Notes: generated by a model not told the origin, from the letters alone. Shown: positions 18,969 through 28,698, counted from the stretch's first letter. The stretch is DNA of 53,072 nucleotides from Polaromonas sp. 39-63-25 (GCF_002278925.1 NZ_NCJH01000020.1:1-53072), one strand, 5' to 3'. Made by a program: numbers and translations.

Positions 18969-20444
18969 ATGCACCACACGCGGTTCGTTTCATTGGGTTG
19001 GGGGCTCGGGCTGCTGTTGGCCGCCACGCTGGCCGGAGCACAGACGCCGGCTCCTGCAGAGGCCGCGTCTGCCGTGCCAGCAGCCAGCGCGCCTGTCGAA
19101 CCGGTGGCGCAGGTGGTGGTTGCGCCGCCTGCCACAACAGCGGCTCCAGCCCCAGCTCCTGTCCCTGCGGTCCCGGTCCCCGCCCCTCTGACCCGCCCGG
19201 GTCTGGTGGCCGCCGATACCCTCAATGGCGCCGACACCGCCTGGATGATGACATCGACGGCGCTGGTTCTCCTCATGACCTTGCCGGGCATCGCCCTGTT
19301 CTACGGCGGCATGGTGCGCAAGAAAAACGTGCTCAACACCATGGCCTGCGTGGTGGCCATTTGCGCAATCGTCAGCCTGCTGTGGTTTGCCGTCGGTTAC
19401 TCCCTGGCCTTCACGCCGGGCAGCGGCGCGCTGGGCCACTACATTGGCGGTGGCGAGCGGCTCTGGTTTGCCGGTCTGGACTATGTCAAGGACGCGCAGA
19501 AAGTCGCGGTCAGCCATATTGCACCGAATATCCCCGAGTCGGTGTACGCGATGTTCCAGCTGACCTTTGCCATCATTACCGCGGCGCTGGTGGTGGGGGC
19601 GTTTGTCGAGCGCATGCGGTTTTCCGCGATGCTGTGTTTCATCAGCCTGTGGACCCTGGTCGTATATGCACCGATTGCGCACTGGGTCTGGGAACCCAAT
19701 GGCTGGCTGGCCCAACTTGGGGCGCTCGATTTTGCCGGTGGCTCCGTCGTCCATATCAATGCCGGCGTAGCGGGGCTGGTCTGTGCCTACGTGCTCGGAC
19801 CGCGCCGCGGCTACGGCCGTGAGGCCTTCACGCCCTTCAACCTCGGGCTCACCATGGCCGGTGCCGGCATGCTCTGGGTTGGCTGGTTCGGATTCAATGC
19901 CGGTTCCGCCGTGGCCTCCGACGGCCGGGCCGGCCTGGCGATGGCGGTAACGCACATTGCCGCCGCTGCCGGCGCCCTGTCATGGATGGCGGCCGAGTGG
20001 ATGGTCCGCAAGCGGCCCACCTTGCTTGGACTGTGTTCGGGGCTGGTGGCCGGGCTGGTGGCCATCACCCCGGCGGCTGGCTTTGTCTCGCCTCGCGCGG
20101 CCCTGGCCATCGGGCTGATTGCCGGCGTCGCCTGCTACTGGGGCGCGACCGGCCTCAAACGCCTGCTCAATGCCGACGATTCCCTCGACGTGTTCGGCGT
20201 GCATGGCGTGGGCGGCATCGTCGGCTCGCTGCTGACCGGCGTGTTTGCCAGCAAAACCATCTCGGGCGTGGAAGGCAGCGTGTTGACCCAGGCCATCGGT
20301 GCAGGCGCCGTGCTGTGTTACAGCCTGCTCATGACGGCCGTGGTGCTCTGGATCACGTCGCTGGTTTTCAGCCTGCGGGTCAGTGACAGCTCGGAGTCCG
20401 ATGGCCTGGACATTGCCCAGCATGCCGAGCGGATGGGCACCTGA
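18969..20444 (+). CDS. amtB: Ammonium transporter
   Basis: This 491-residue inner-membrane ammonium channel has a cleavable signal peptide of about 24 residues and an unusually long Ala/Pro/Val-rich linker (about 25-80). Eleven membrane helices follow. The pore residues D254 and H262 (LDFAGGSVVHINAG) and H412 (FGVHGVGG) match D160, H168 and H318 of E. coli AmtB. A sigma54 promoter and a possible NtrC site lie upstream, indicating nitrogen control. The PII gene glnK, usually just upstream, is absent; the neighbour is a TauE permease on the other strand. Confidence 0.95.
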   Translation: MHHTRFVSLGWGLGLLLAATLAGAQTPAPAEAASAVPAASAPVEPVAQVVVAPPATTAAPAPAPVPAVPVPAPLTRPGLVAADTLNGADTAWMMTSTALVLLMTLPGIALFYGGMVRKKNVLNTMACVVAICAIVSLLWFAVGYSLAFTPGSGALGHYIGGGERLWFAGLDYVKDAQKVAVSHIAPNIPESVYAMFQLTFAIITAALVVGAFVERMRFSAMLCFISLWTLVVYAPIAHWVWEPNGWLAQLGALDFAGGSVVHINAGVAGLVCAYVLGPRRGYGREAFTPFNLGLTMAGAGMLWVGWFGFNAGSAVASDGRAGLAMAVTHIAAAAGALSWMAAEWMVRKRPTLLGLCSGLVAGLVAITPAAGFVSPRAALAIGLIAGVACYWGATGLKRLLNADDSLDVFGVHGVGGIVGSLLTGVFASKTISGVEGSVLTQAIGAGAVLCYSLLMTAVVLWITSLVFSLRVSDSSESDGLDIAQHAERMGT

Positions 20445-20458
20445 TGGAGGATCCCGAC

Positions 20459-20923
20459 ATGCCTTCCAGCGAAAAAATTGCGATTGCTGCCCACTTGCAT
20501 GTATTGCTGCGCAGAAAGACCGGGCGGGTGACCGACACCGAGTGGATGGCGACCAATGCGGAATACGCGGCCGAAATCGTCCGTTTCTCGCGCGAGAAGG
20601 CCGTCGAAGATGGCCATATCGATCTCGGCGTCTGGGCCGACCGGCTCGAGGAAATCATGGCGTCTCCGGAGGCCAGGCACCGCGTGCCGCTGGTCAGGAT
20701 GATGGCCGATGCGGTCAAGGAGCGCAGTGCCGCGCCACCAGCGGGCGCCGCGCCGGTGCCGGATCAGCAGGGGGCCCGCTCGGTCAACACCGAGGAAGAG
20801 GTCTACCCCGAGTCGGGCTTCATCGAGTCGACGTTCGGCAACTTTTTTGGTGACAGCGAAAAACACCGCGAGCGCAAGCCGCGCGATCCGGATGCCCCCC
20901 GTTATGTGAAGGGACTGCGCTGA
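20459..20923 (+). CDS. Conserved hypothetical protein downstream of amtB
   Basis: This 154-residue soluble protein was not assigned to a family. The start at 20459 is chosen because GGAGG lies 8 nt upstream; a start at 20444 would overlap the amtB stop and lacks a ribosome site. The N-terminal half (about 1-85) looks helical (HLHVLLRRKTGRVTDTEWM), followed by a Pro/Ala linker and an acidic/aromatic segment (EEVYPESGFIESTFGNFFG). The C-terminus is strongly basic (HRERKPRD). Position makes it part of the amtB transcript, so a role linked to nitrogen is possible but unproven. Confidence 0.7.
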   Translation: MPSSEKIAIAAHLHVLLRRKTGRVTDTEWMATNAEYAAEIVRFSREKAVEDGHIDLGVWADRLEEIMASPEARHRVPLVRMMADAVKERSAAPPAGAAPVPDQQGARSVNTEEEVYPESGFIESTFGNFFGDSEKHRERKPRDPDAPRYVKGLR

Positions 20924-20948
20924 GCGGCTCTCGCCTGCGGCACCTGTT

Positions 20949-23291
20949 TCACATGCCTAGCGTCGAAGGGGAACGGCTGGAGCTGCGCGTCCAGCGTTTG
21001 GCGCCAGCCAGTGTGAAATAAAAACAGGTGCCCTGCCCGGGTGCCGATGTGGCCCAGATCCGTCCGCCATGGCGCGTGACAATCCGGCGTGCGGTCGCCA
21101 GGCCAATGCCGGCACCGGCAAATTCGCCTGGGGCGTGCAGTCGCTGGAAGGCGGTAAACAGCTTGTCGGCATACGTCATGTCGAACCCGACGCCGTTGTC
21201 CCTCACGAAAAAAATCATCTCGCCATCGGTACCTGGCTCGCCGCCCACCGTGATCTCGGCGTCCGCCCGCGTAGACGTGAACTTCCAGGCATTGCCCAGC
21301 AGGATGTTCAGCAAATGCAGCGCCAGCCCGGCGTCGGCCTGCACGGCCGGCAAGGCCTGGACCCGGGTGGCCACAAGGCGTTCCGGGTGCTGTTCCTGGA
21401 GTGATTTCAGAACCGCGCCGGCTATGGCGCCCAGGTCCACCTGCTCGCGGCGGGACTGCGTGCGCGACAGCTGCGCCAGCGCCAGCAGGCTGTCGGTTCG
21501 TTCGTTCATCTGGCTGACCCCGGCACGGATGCGCTGGAGGTAGTGCCTGCCGCGCTCGCTGATGCCGGCCGCCATTTCCTTTTCCAGCAGCCGGGTCATG
21601 CCGTTGATGGCAATGTAGGGCTGGCGCAGGTCATGGGCCAGCGCCTGCGAGAAAGCCTGCAGCTCCAGGGTGGCTGCCGTCAGTTCGGCCGTGCGTTTTT
21701 CCACGCGGGTTTCCAGCTCCGCATTGAGCTGCAGGATCTGCTGCTCGGCAAGCTTGCGTTCGGTGATGTCGCGCAGGATCACGCTGACCTGCACGTCGCC
21801 GTCGCTGTTCACATGCTGCGACGACGAGGCCTCGGCCGGAAAACGCGTCCCATCCCCGCGCACACAGACGAGTTCGCCGCGGAACCTGGCGGAGCGGCTG
21901 ATCTCCATTACCAGTCCGGCCATGCGTGGATCCGTGCTGTCCACCAGACCGGCAATGCCTGCCGCCCTGATTTGCTGTTCGCTCATCCCGAACATGGTGC
22001 AGGCGGCCTGGTTGGCCGCGACCACCGTGCCATCGGGCAGGCTGTGCAGGAAGCCGTCCAGGCTGGTTTCGACCACCAGCCGGAACCGCTCCTCGCTGAT
22101 GCGCAGGGTGTCCTCGGCTGCGAGCAGGCTGCGGTGGCGGCGTGCCCGGCTCTGCGCCGCAGAGACCAGCGTTTCCGGGGAGACGGGCTTGGTGATGAAG
22201 TCATCACCACCCTGCCGGAGCGCTTGGGCCTGCTGGTCCAGGCTGGTCTCGGCAGACAGGAAGATGATGGGCACCCGGACGAACTCGGGCTGCTGCCGGA
22301 TCAGGGTCGCCAGCTCGATCCCGTTGCATTGCGGCATGTGGATGTCGCAGGTGATCAGGTCGGGCTGGAAATCGGCCAGCGGCGCCATGACCTGACGGGG
22401 CTCGGTGACGACGCACGTTTGCATGCCTGCGGACTGCAACACGCCGGCATAAAAGCTCGCCAGTGTTTCGTCGTCCTCGATGATCAGTACCCGGTAGGGC
22501 TGCGTCGGCTCCGCAGAGGTGAGCAGGCCCAGCAGGGCGGTGATGGCCCGCACATCCACGGGGTGCGGGAAATAACCGGCTGCCCCGGCCCGCACGGCGG
22601 CCAGGCGGGTCTGGAAGTCCGCGCCGGCGCCCATGAGAAGGAGGGGCGTCCGGCCTTCTGTGGCCGGGCCGGGCGCGGCCAGTACGGGCCACGCCACCAG
22701 GGGGTCTGCGGAAAACGTGATGTCGGCAAGAATGGCCGCCGGCGCTTCCTGCCGTGCCGCCAGGTCTGCGGCAGCAGGCTGGGTGAACACGCGGATCTGG
22801 TAGCCGCCATGGCTCAGCTGATCGGCAAGCTGGCCAGCCGCTACCCCGTCGGGATCGATGATGTGAAGCAGCCGTGCTCGCCCGGTGGGCTGGGGCACGA
22901 CGGCATGACTGCTGGCCGTGAGAACCGCAGCGGGAGTCTCAACGGCAGGCTGGTCCGCGGCCGCCGCAGCTTTCAGCGCCTGCAGGCCGGCTTCCAGCGA
23001 GAGACGATACTCAACGCTGGGAAAACCCGGGACACCGGCGTTTTTCGAGAGAAGTTTCTCGATCGCCGCCGCCGCTTCGCTGACGGCGGGAAAACCAAAG
23101 GTGCCGCCAGAGCCCGCCAGCTTGTGGGCCTGCGCCAGCACGGACAGCGCCGCCTCCTGGCTTGCGGGTTCGTCGGTGCCGCCGTCCAGTTGTCGCAGCG
23201 CTGCTTCCAGCGCACTGATCTTTTCCGGCAACCCGGCCGCATACAGCGCGCGCTGGGTCTGCATGTAAAGGGCTAGGCTGGTGGTCGGCAT
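20949..23291 (-). CDS. Hybrid sensor kinase: Hpt, two receivers, PAS, histidine kinase
   Basis: This 780-residue protein is cytoplasmic, with no membrane helix. In order it has an Hpt domain (H56 in LAQAHKLAGSGG) and a degenerate receiver at about 140-255 (D190 kept, lysine replaced in the GYFPHPVD segment). A full receiver follows at about 266-385 (acidic E272/D273/D274, D316, K368), then a PAS domain (about 400-510). The kinase core has H553 in LAHDLRQPYIAI and an ATP-binding domain with the NAWKFT and DNGVGFD motifs. The H-box resembles that of phytochrome-like kinases. The order is unusual, with relay domains ahead of the sensor and kinase. No partner gene is adjacent. Confidence 0.9.
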   Translation of the reverse strand: MPTTSLALYMQTQRALYAAGLPEKISALEAALRQLDGGTDEPASQEAALSVLAQAHKLAGSGGTFGFPAVSEAAAAIEKLLSKNAGVPGFPSVEYRLSLEAGLQALKAAAAADQPAVETPAAVLTASSHAVVPQPTGRARLLHIIDPDGVAAGQLADQLSHGGYQIRVFTQPAAADLAARQEAPAAILADITFSADPLVAWPVLAAPGPATEGRTPLLLMGAGADFQTRLAAVRAGAAGYFPHPVDVRAITALLGLLTSAEPTQPYRVLIIEDDETLASFYAGVLQSAGMQTCVVTEPRQVMAPLADFQPDLITCDIHMPQCNGIELATLIRQQPEFVRVPIIFLSAETSLDQQAQALRQGGDDFITKPVSPETLVSAAQSRARRHRSLLAAEDTLRISEERFRLVVETSLDGFLHSLPDGTVVAANQAACTMFGMSEQQIRAAGIAGLVDSTDPRMAGLVMEISRSARFRGELVCVRGDGTRFPAEASSSQHVNSDGDVQVSVILRDITERKLAEQQILQLNAELETRVEKRTAELTAATLELQAFSQALAHDLRQPYIAINGMTRLLEKEMAAGISERGRHYLQRIRAGVSQMNERTDSLLALAQLSRTQSRREQVDLGAIAGAVLKSLQEQHPERLVATRVQALPAVQADAGLALHLLNILLGNAWKFTSTRADAEITVGGEPGTDGEMIFFVRDNGVGFDMTYADKLFTAFQRLHAPGEFAGAGIGLATARRIVTRHGGRIWATSAPGQGTCFYFTLAGAKRWTRSSSRSPSTLGM

Positions 23292-23442
23292 CAGGGCTTT
23301 GGGGTTGTGAGGGGAGCTGGTCCATTATCGGGCTCGCGGCGGCGTGGGCGTCGTTTTGTCTGTCACCCGACGTATCATGGCCTCGGGGCGCAGGGCGTCC
23401 CGAAGCCTTCCGTACAGGCAGCCACCCCTCAAGCCAACTCCC

Positions 23443-23970
23443 ATGAGACATCCGGACAGCAACAGCACGAAACAGGCCCGCCCGGCCGGTGCGGGCCTTC
23501 GGTGGGGACCATTGGTGATCCTGCTTTTCTGGCTGACGGTCATGGGGGCCCTGTACGCCGTGATGCGCCAGGTATTGAAGCCGCCACCGCTGACCGTTTC
23601 AGTGACCGGAGAACTGGTGATTCCGCGCGCCCGGGACGGCCACTTCTACGCGCTAGGACAGGTTCATGGCCGGCCTGTCACTTTTCTGGTGGATACCGGC
23701 GCATCGCTGGTGGTGGTCAGCCAGGAGTTTGCGCGGACCGCCGGCATGGCGCCGGGCGAGGCGACCACCTTCCGCACCGCCAGCGGCGAGCTGCAGGGCC
23801 GGATTGTCAAAGGTGTCACAGTGTCGGTCGGGCCGGCCAGCGTCTCGGGCACACGGGTCGGCGTGGGGCTGGTGGGGCCCGATCCCTCGATGGCCCTGCT
23901 GGGACAAAGCTTCCTGTCCCGGTTCGAAATCGTGCTGTCCGGGGACAACATGGTGCTGCGCGGCAAATAA
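23443..23970 (+). CDS. Membrane-anchored retropepsin-like aspartic protease
   Basis: This 175-residue protein has one membrane helix at about 22-42 and a single-domain pepsin-like fold outside, with the active-site motif FLVDTGAS (D84-T85-G86). A single motif implies a homodimer, as in retroviral proteases and the TIGR02281-type clan AA family. The substrate is unknown; it probably works in the periplasm. The start at 23443 gives the usual short cytoplasmic tail, but the ribosome site is weak. The gene is divergent from the hybrid kinase (151 bp) and precedes another protease-like envelope gene. Confidence 0.85.
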   Translation: MRHPDSNSTKQARPAGAGLRWGPLVILLFWLTVMGALYAVMRQVLKPPPLTVSVTGELVIPRARDGHFYALGQVHGRPVTFLVDTGASLVVVSQEFARTAGMAPGEATTFRTASGELQGRIVKGVTVSVGPASVSGTRVGVGLVGPDPSMALLGQSFLSRFEIVLSGDNMVLRGK

Positions 23971-24162
23971 TGAACCTAAGGTTTTCATTTTGCGGTGAAC
24001 CCGCTACACCGATAAGTCTCAGATTCTCCCCCTGGGCCGCCACGCTGAAAACCGGACGGTAAATAAGTTACCGCTACCCCGGTAATTGATGACTGACGCC
24101 GGCGCAGCGCAATCCTAGGATGACATCTGTTCAGCTCTTCCGGCTGATGGCAGGAGATTCTC

Positions 24163-24939
24163 ATGATGCGAGCCCTCATCACCCTTTTGATCAGCGTGTT
24201 TGCCACTGCATGCCTGCCCGCCGCGGCTGCTGATATCTCGGCCTACCAGCGTGGCGTGTTGATCCAGGGAACCATCGAGAAAGGTGACTACGCCAGGATC
24301 ATCGGGTTCGTCCGGCACCCCGACAACTACGGGCGCTTCGCGCGCATGGTCTACCTGGATTCATCGGGCGGTGATGTGGTGGAGGCCATCAAGATCGCCC
24401 ACCTGCTTGACAAGAGTTACGCCGCCACCCATGTGGCCCGTGGCGCGCGCTGCTACAGCGCCTGTTTCATTTTATGGATGAGTGGCGTGACCCGCCATGT
24501 GTCCAGCGGCGCAACGCTGGGCGTGCATCGCATCCATGTCCAGCTCAAGGAGGGCAGCATCGACCAGCAGTCGGCGTATGTCAGCCAGATTGCGCGCACG
24601 GTGGAAAACTACATGTCAGGGCTGGGCACGCCGCGCCTCATTCTCGACAAGATGAACGCCACTGCGCCGACAGACCTGTTTGTCATCAGCCCGCGCTGGC
24701 TGGCCGAGCAACAGTTGCTGACCGCGGTGTCTTACCGGCTCGGCTTCATCGATGCAGCGCAGGCCCGCTGCGGGCCCGAACCTGTGGCGCTGGCCATGAA
24801 GGGCAAGGCGCCGCCGGCCGATGGCGAGGCGGAAGGCTGGGTCTCGCAGATCAAGAGCTGGATCACCTGCGCTGACGAGTTGCGTGCCAGCAACCAGAGA
24901 GGTGATGGCGTGACCATCGCCGCGCTGATCGGGGAATAA
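24163..24939 (+). CDS. Periplasmic ClpP/crotonase-fold protein (COG3904-like)
   Basis: This 258-residue exported protein has a signal peptide in about residues 1-23. The core resembles ClpP-type serine peptidases: YLDSSGGDVVEAIKIAHLL, then a candidate nucleophile S99 in ARCYSACFILWMSG, and the GVHRIHV segment with H122. Two cysteines flank the serine. The third catalytic residue is not clear, so activity is inference. CAGGAG lies 9 nt before ATG 24163. It is 192 bp downstream of the retropepsin-like gene; a shared transcript is possible but the gap holds a TA-rich stretch with no clear terminator. Confidence 0.78.
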   Translation: MMRALITLLISVFATACLPAAAADISAYQRGVLIQGTIEKGDYARIIGFVRHPDNYGRFARMVYLDSSGGDVVEAIKIAHLLDKSYAATHVARGARCYSACFILWMSGVTRHVSSGATLGVHRIHVQLKEGSIDQQSAYVSQIARTVENYMSGLGTPRLILDKMNATAPTDLFVISPRWLAEQQLLTAVSYRLGFIDAAQARCGPEPVALAMKGKAPPADGEAEGWVSQIKSWITCADELRASNQRGDGVTIAALIGE

Positions 24940-24944
24940 CTAAG

Positions 24945-25170
24945 CACCCACGCTTGTCACTGCGTGTACTGCGCTGCCCCCCGAGGGGGCCCCTGCTTGT
25001 TTGAACCCCGGCGAACAGGCGTCGACAGCTCGGAACGAGCGGTATAAGCGGTCGTAGGTGGGGCTTCGCTCCAGACCAGCCAGGGCCGCGGAACCGGCTT
25101 AGCCGGGCCGCAGGCGCAGCGGCCCCCTCGGGGGGCAGGAAGCTACGCGAAGCGAGCGACCGTGGGGGCC
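24945..25170. repeat. GC-rich hairpin repeat, inverted pair (copies B and C)
   Basis: A shortened plus-oriented copy (24945-24995) and a longer minus-oriented copy (25080-25170) face each other around about 85 bp of unrelated sequence. The shared parts are the CACTGCG start, the CTGCCCCCCGAGGGGG hairpin and the GGCCGCGGAACCGGC block. The pair could fold into one large cruciform. It fills the spacer between the convergent ClpP-like and GMC genes. No gene is seen in it. Confidence 0.7.
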
Positions 25171-25183
25171 TTACTTGGGGGCT

Positions 25184-26944
25184 TTAATTTCCGTCCCGTA
25201 TCCACTGCGCGGCTTTTTCCGCAATCATCAGGGTTGGTGAATTGGTGTTGCCGCTGGTGATCAGCGGCATCACGCCGGCATCGACCACACGCAGCCCGGT
25301 CACCCCGCGCACCCGCAGGTGCGAGTCCACCACCGCCATGGGGTCATCGGCCCTGCCCATTTTGGTGGTGCCCACCGGGTGGAAGATGGTGGTCGCAATG
25401 TCGCCGGCCAGCCGCGCCAGGTCGTCATCGCTCTGGAACTGCACGCCGGGGCGGAACTCTTCGGGCTGGTAGCCGGCCAGGGCGCTCTGGCTCACAATGC
25501 GGCGCGTGACACGCAGGGAGTCGGCCGCCACCTTCCGGTCCTCGGTGGTGCTGAGGTAGTTGGGCGCAATCGCCGGCGCGTCTTCGAAGTTGCCGCTCCT
25601 GATCTGAACCGTGCCGCGGCTGGTGGGGTTGAGGTTGCAGACGCTGGCAGTGAAGGCGTTGAAGTTGTGCAGCGGCTCGCCAAACGCGTCGAGCGACAGC
25701 GGCTGCACGTGGTACTCGATGTTGGGCCAGGGCTGGTCCGGCGAGCTGCGCGTGAAGGCGCCGAGCTGCGACGGCGCCATGCTCATCGGGCCGGTCTGTT
25801 TGAGCGCGTATTCGAGGCCGATTCTGGCCTTGCCCCAGAGCGAGCTGCCCAGAGTGTTGAGCGTGAAGTTTTTTGCCTTGCTGCCGGCGATGTTGTTGAC
25901 CTTGTAGACCGAGCGGATCTGCAAGTGGTCCTGCAGGTTGGCGCCGACGCCGGGCAGGTCCACCACCACCGGGATGCCGTGCTGTTGCAGCAGCGCCGCC
26001 GGGCCGATGCCCGAGAGCTGCAGGATTTGCGGCGAGCCTATGCTGCCGGCGCTCAGGATGACTTCGCCGAGCTTGCCCTGCGCTCTTGCTGAGTCGCGCG
26101 TGGCAAAGGCCTGCACGCGTTCGTGGCCGGTCCAGACCTCGACGCCGGTGCAGCGCTGGCTGCCGTCGTCCTGGCGCTCGACAATGAGTTTGCAGACCTG
26201 CGCGCCGGTCCACATTTCGAAGTTGGGGCGGGCAAAACAGGTCGGACGCAAAAACGCCTTGGCGGTGTTCCAGCGCCAGCCGCTTTTCTGGTTGACCTCG
26301 AAATAACCGACGCCTTCGTTGTTGCCGCCGTTGAAGTCGTCGGTGGCCGGAATGCCCGCCTGCTGCGCCGCCGCGGCAAACGCGTCGAGGATGTCCCAGC
26401 GCAGGCGCTGCTTTTCAACGCGCCACTCGCCGCCCATCTTGCGTGCCAGGCCTTCGCTGGTGGCGTGCTGGCTTTTGTGGCCATGCAGTCGCCGGAAGTT
26501 TTCATTGACCACGACCTCTGCCTTGCCTTTGGGCACATCGAGTTTGTAGTGGTCCTCGTGTTTGCGAAAGCCCGGCAGCACCTTGTCCCAGGCCCAGTCG
26601 TCGTCGCCGGTGAGTTCGGCCCAGCGGTCGTAGTCGCGCGCCTGGCCGCGCATGTAGATCATGCCGTTGATGCTGGAGCAGCCGCCCAGCGTCTTGCCGC
26701 GCGGGTAACGCAGCGTGCGGCCGTTCAGGCCGGCGTCGGGTTCGGTGTTGTAGAGCCAGTCGGTGCGCGGGTTGCCGATGCAGTACAGGTAACCGACCGG
26801 GATGTGGATCCAGTGATAGTCGTCCTTGCGGCCGGCCTCGATCAGCAACACACGTTTGGACGCGTCGGCGCTCAGGCGATTGGCCAGCAGGCAACCCGCA
26901 GTACCGCCCCCGACGATGATGTAGTCAAAGATGTTTTCGTTCAT
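25184..26944 (-). CDS. GMC-family FAD dehydrogenase, probable 3-hydroxypropionate dehydrogenase
   Basis: This 586-residue flavoprotein oxidises an alcohol group. The N-terminal FAD motif IIVGGGTAGCLLANRLS, the GMC signature region GKTLGGCSSINGM and the C-terminal catalytic His and Asn (H522 in FHPVGTTKMG, N566 in SGNTNSPT) are intact. Generic annotation would be choline or alcohol dehydrogenase. The context of CoA-acylating semialdehyde dehydrogenase (mmsA) plus a divergent LysR gene matches known 3-hydroxypropionate loci (hpdH-mmsA-hpdR), so oxidation of 3-hydroxypropionate to malonate semialdehyde is the best guess. It is 125 bp downstream of mmsA; that gap holds a partial GC-rich repeat. 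Confidence 0.88.
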   Translation of the reverse strand: MNENIFDYIIVGGGTAGCLLANRLSADASKRVLLIEAGRKDDYHWIHIPVGYLYCIGNPRTDWLYNTEPDAGLNGRTLRYPRGKTLGGCSSINGMIYMRGQARDYDRWAELTGDDDWAWDKVLPGFRKHEDHYKLDVPKGKAEVVVNENFRRLHGHKSQHATSEGLARKMGGEWRVEKQRLRWDILDAFAAAAQQAGIPATDDFNGGNNEGVGYFEVNQKSGWRWNTAKAFLRPTCFARPNFEMWTGAQVCKLIVERQDDGSQRCTGVEVWTGHERVQAFATRDSARAQGKLGEVILSAGSIGSPQILQLSGIGPAALLQQHGIPVVVDLPGVGANLQDHLQIRSVYKVNNIAGSKAKNFTLNTLGSSLWGKARIGLEYALKQTGPMSMAPSQLGAFTRSSPDQPWPNIEYHVQPLSLDAFGEPLHNFNAFTASVCNLNPTSRGTVQIRSGNFEDAPAIAPNYLSTTEDRKVAADSLRVTRRIVSQSALAGYQPEEFRPGVQFQSDDDLARLAGDIATTIFHPVGTTKMGRADDPMAVVDSHLRVRGVTGLRVVDAGVMPLITSGNTNSPTLMIAEKAAQWIRDGN

Positions 26945-27003
26945 GCGTCTTGTCTCGTCGTTCTTGTAGCCATACCGTCAAAACCTTCCACCGCGACTCA
27001 TTC

Positions 27004-27068
27004 AAGCGCGGTCCGGACCTGGGCCATCGCGGAACCGGCTCCGCCGGGCCGCAGGCCGCTTCGGGGGG
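27004..27068 (-). repeat. GC-rich hairpin repeat, partial copy D
   Basis: Only the inner blocks remain: GGAACCGGCTCCGCCGGGCC, then a shortened G-run ending at the mmsA stop. It separates mmsA from the GMC gene within a probable operon. Confidence 0.5.
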
Positions 27069-27069
27069 G

Positions 27070-28611
27070 CTATTTGGCGGTCGGCATCACGAATTCCGCA
27101 CCCTTGCCAATGCTCTCGGGCCAGCGCTGCATGATGGACTTCTGCTTGGTGTAAAAACGCACGCCTTCCTCGCCGTAGGCATGCATGTCGCCGAACAGGC
27201 TTTTCTTCCAGCCGCCAAAGCCGTGCCAGGCCATGGGCACGGGAATCGGCACGTTGATGCCGACCATGCCGACCTGGATGCGGCGCGAGAATTCGCGCGC
27301 CACATTGCCGTCGCGCGTGAAGCAGCTCACGCCGTTGCCGAACTCGTGGGCGTTGATCAGGTTCACCGCTTCGGCCAGGTCCTTGACACGCACGCAGCCC
27401 AGCACCGGACCGAAAATTTCTTCCTTGTAGATCTTCATCTCCGGGGTCACATGGTCGAACAGCGTGCCGCCCATCCAGAAGCCCTTGTCGCAACCGGCGC
27501 CCGCGCTTTGACCGGTGAAGCCGCGGCCGTCGACCAGCAGTTTGGCGCCTTCCTGGACGCCGGTGTCGATGTAGCCGGTGATGCGCTGGTGGGCTGCGGC
27601 CGTGACGATGGGGCCCATCTCGGCATCGAGCTCGACCCCGTTCTTGACGACCAGTGTTTTGGCACGTGCAGCCAGCATGGGAACGAGTTTGTCGGCGACG
27701 TTGCCGACCAGCACCGCGACCGAGATCGCCATGCAGCGCTCACCGGCCGAACCGTAACCCGCGCCGATGAGTGCATCGACCGCCTGCTCCAGGTCGGCAT
27801 CGGGCATGACCACCATGTGGTTCTTCGCGCCGCCCAGCGCCTGCACCCGTTTGCCGTGGTGCGCGCCGGTTTCGTAGATGTAGTTGGCAATCGGCGTGGA
27901 GCCGACAAAAGACACGGCCTTGACGTCCGGGTGCACCAGCAGGGCATCGACCGCTTCCTTGTCGCCCTGCACCACGTTGAACACGCCGTCGGGCAGGCCG
28001 GCCTGTTTGAGCAGCTCGGCCATGTACAGACTGGCGCTCGGGTCGATCGGACTGGGCTTGAGGACAAAGCAGTTGCCCGCGGCAATGGCCACCGGGAACA
28101 TCCACATCGGCACCATGACGGGGAAGTTGAAAGGGGTGATGCCGGCCACCACGCCCAGCGGCTGGCGCAGCGTCCAGTTGTCGATGCCGGTGCTCACCTG
28201 GTCGGTGAAGTCGCCCTTGAGCAGCTGCGGAATGCCGCAGGCGAACTCGACGATGTCGATGCCGCGCGAGACCTCGCCCTGGGCGTCGGTGAAGACCTTG
28301 CCGTGTTCGGCCGTGATCATGTGCGCCAGTTTGTCCTTGTTCTGGTTCAGCAGTTCGAGGAACTTGAACATCACGCGTGCCCGGCGTATCGGCGGCGTGT
28401 CGGCCCAGGCCGGAAAGGCGGCCTGCGCCGCGCTGACGGCAGCGTCCACCTCGGTGGCATTGGCCAGCGCCACGTGGCCTGTCACGGCGCCGGTGGCGGG
28501 GTTGAAGACGTCCTGTGCGCGCCCGGAGTTGCCGGGCACGGTTCGTCCGTTGATGGCGTGGCCAATGGCCTGGATGCTGCTGTTCATATTTGGGCGGCTC
28601 ATATCATTCAT
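27070..28611 (-). CDS. mmsA: CoA-acylating (methyl)malonate-semialdehyde dehydrogenase
   Basis: This 513-residue aldehyde dehydrogenase converts methylmalonate or malonate semialdehyde, CoA and NAD+ to propionyl- or acetyl-CoA, CO2 and NADH. The catalytic cysteine is C293 in [11 protein letters not shown]. The usual general-base Glu motif of aldehyde dehydrogenases is replaced by LGGAKNH, which is diagnostic of this CoA-dependent subfamily. The start at 28611 has AGGAG 9 nt upstream. With the GMC enzyme it would form a short path from 3-hydroxypropionate to acetyl-CoA. A role in valine or thymine breakdown is the alternative. Confidence 0.95.
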   Translation of the reverse strand: MNDMSRPNMNSSIQAIGHAINGRTVPGNSGRAQDVFNPATGAVTGHVALANATEVDAAVSAAQAAFPAWADTPPIRRARVMFKFLELLNQNKDKLAHMITAEHGKVFTDAQGEVSRGIDIVEFACGIPQLLKGDFTDQVSTGIDNWTLRQPLGVVAGITPFNFPVMVPMWMFPVAIAAGNCFVLKPSPIDPSASLYMAELLKQAGLPDGVFNVVQGDKEAVDALLVHPDVKAVSFVGSTPIANYIYETGAHHGKRVQALGGAKNHMVVMPDADLEQAVDALIGAGYGSAGERCMAISVAVLVGNVADKLVPMLAARAKTLVVKNGVELDAEMGPIVTAAAHQRITGYIDTGVQEGAKLLVDGRGFTGQSAGAGCDKGFWMGGTLFDHVTPEMKIYKEEIFGPVLGCVRVKDLAEAVNLINAHEFGNGVSCFTRDGNVAREFSRRIQVGMVGINVPIPVPMAWHGFGGWKKSLFGDMHAYGEEGVRFYTKQKSIMQRWPESIGKGAEFVMPTAK

Positions 28612-28698
28612 GGGGCGGTCTCCTGCAATTAACCTGTGATCAATCAAATAGGTTAGCGGACCAGGCCGACTTTTGCTAGTTTGAATTTCTCAGAAGTG

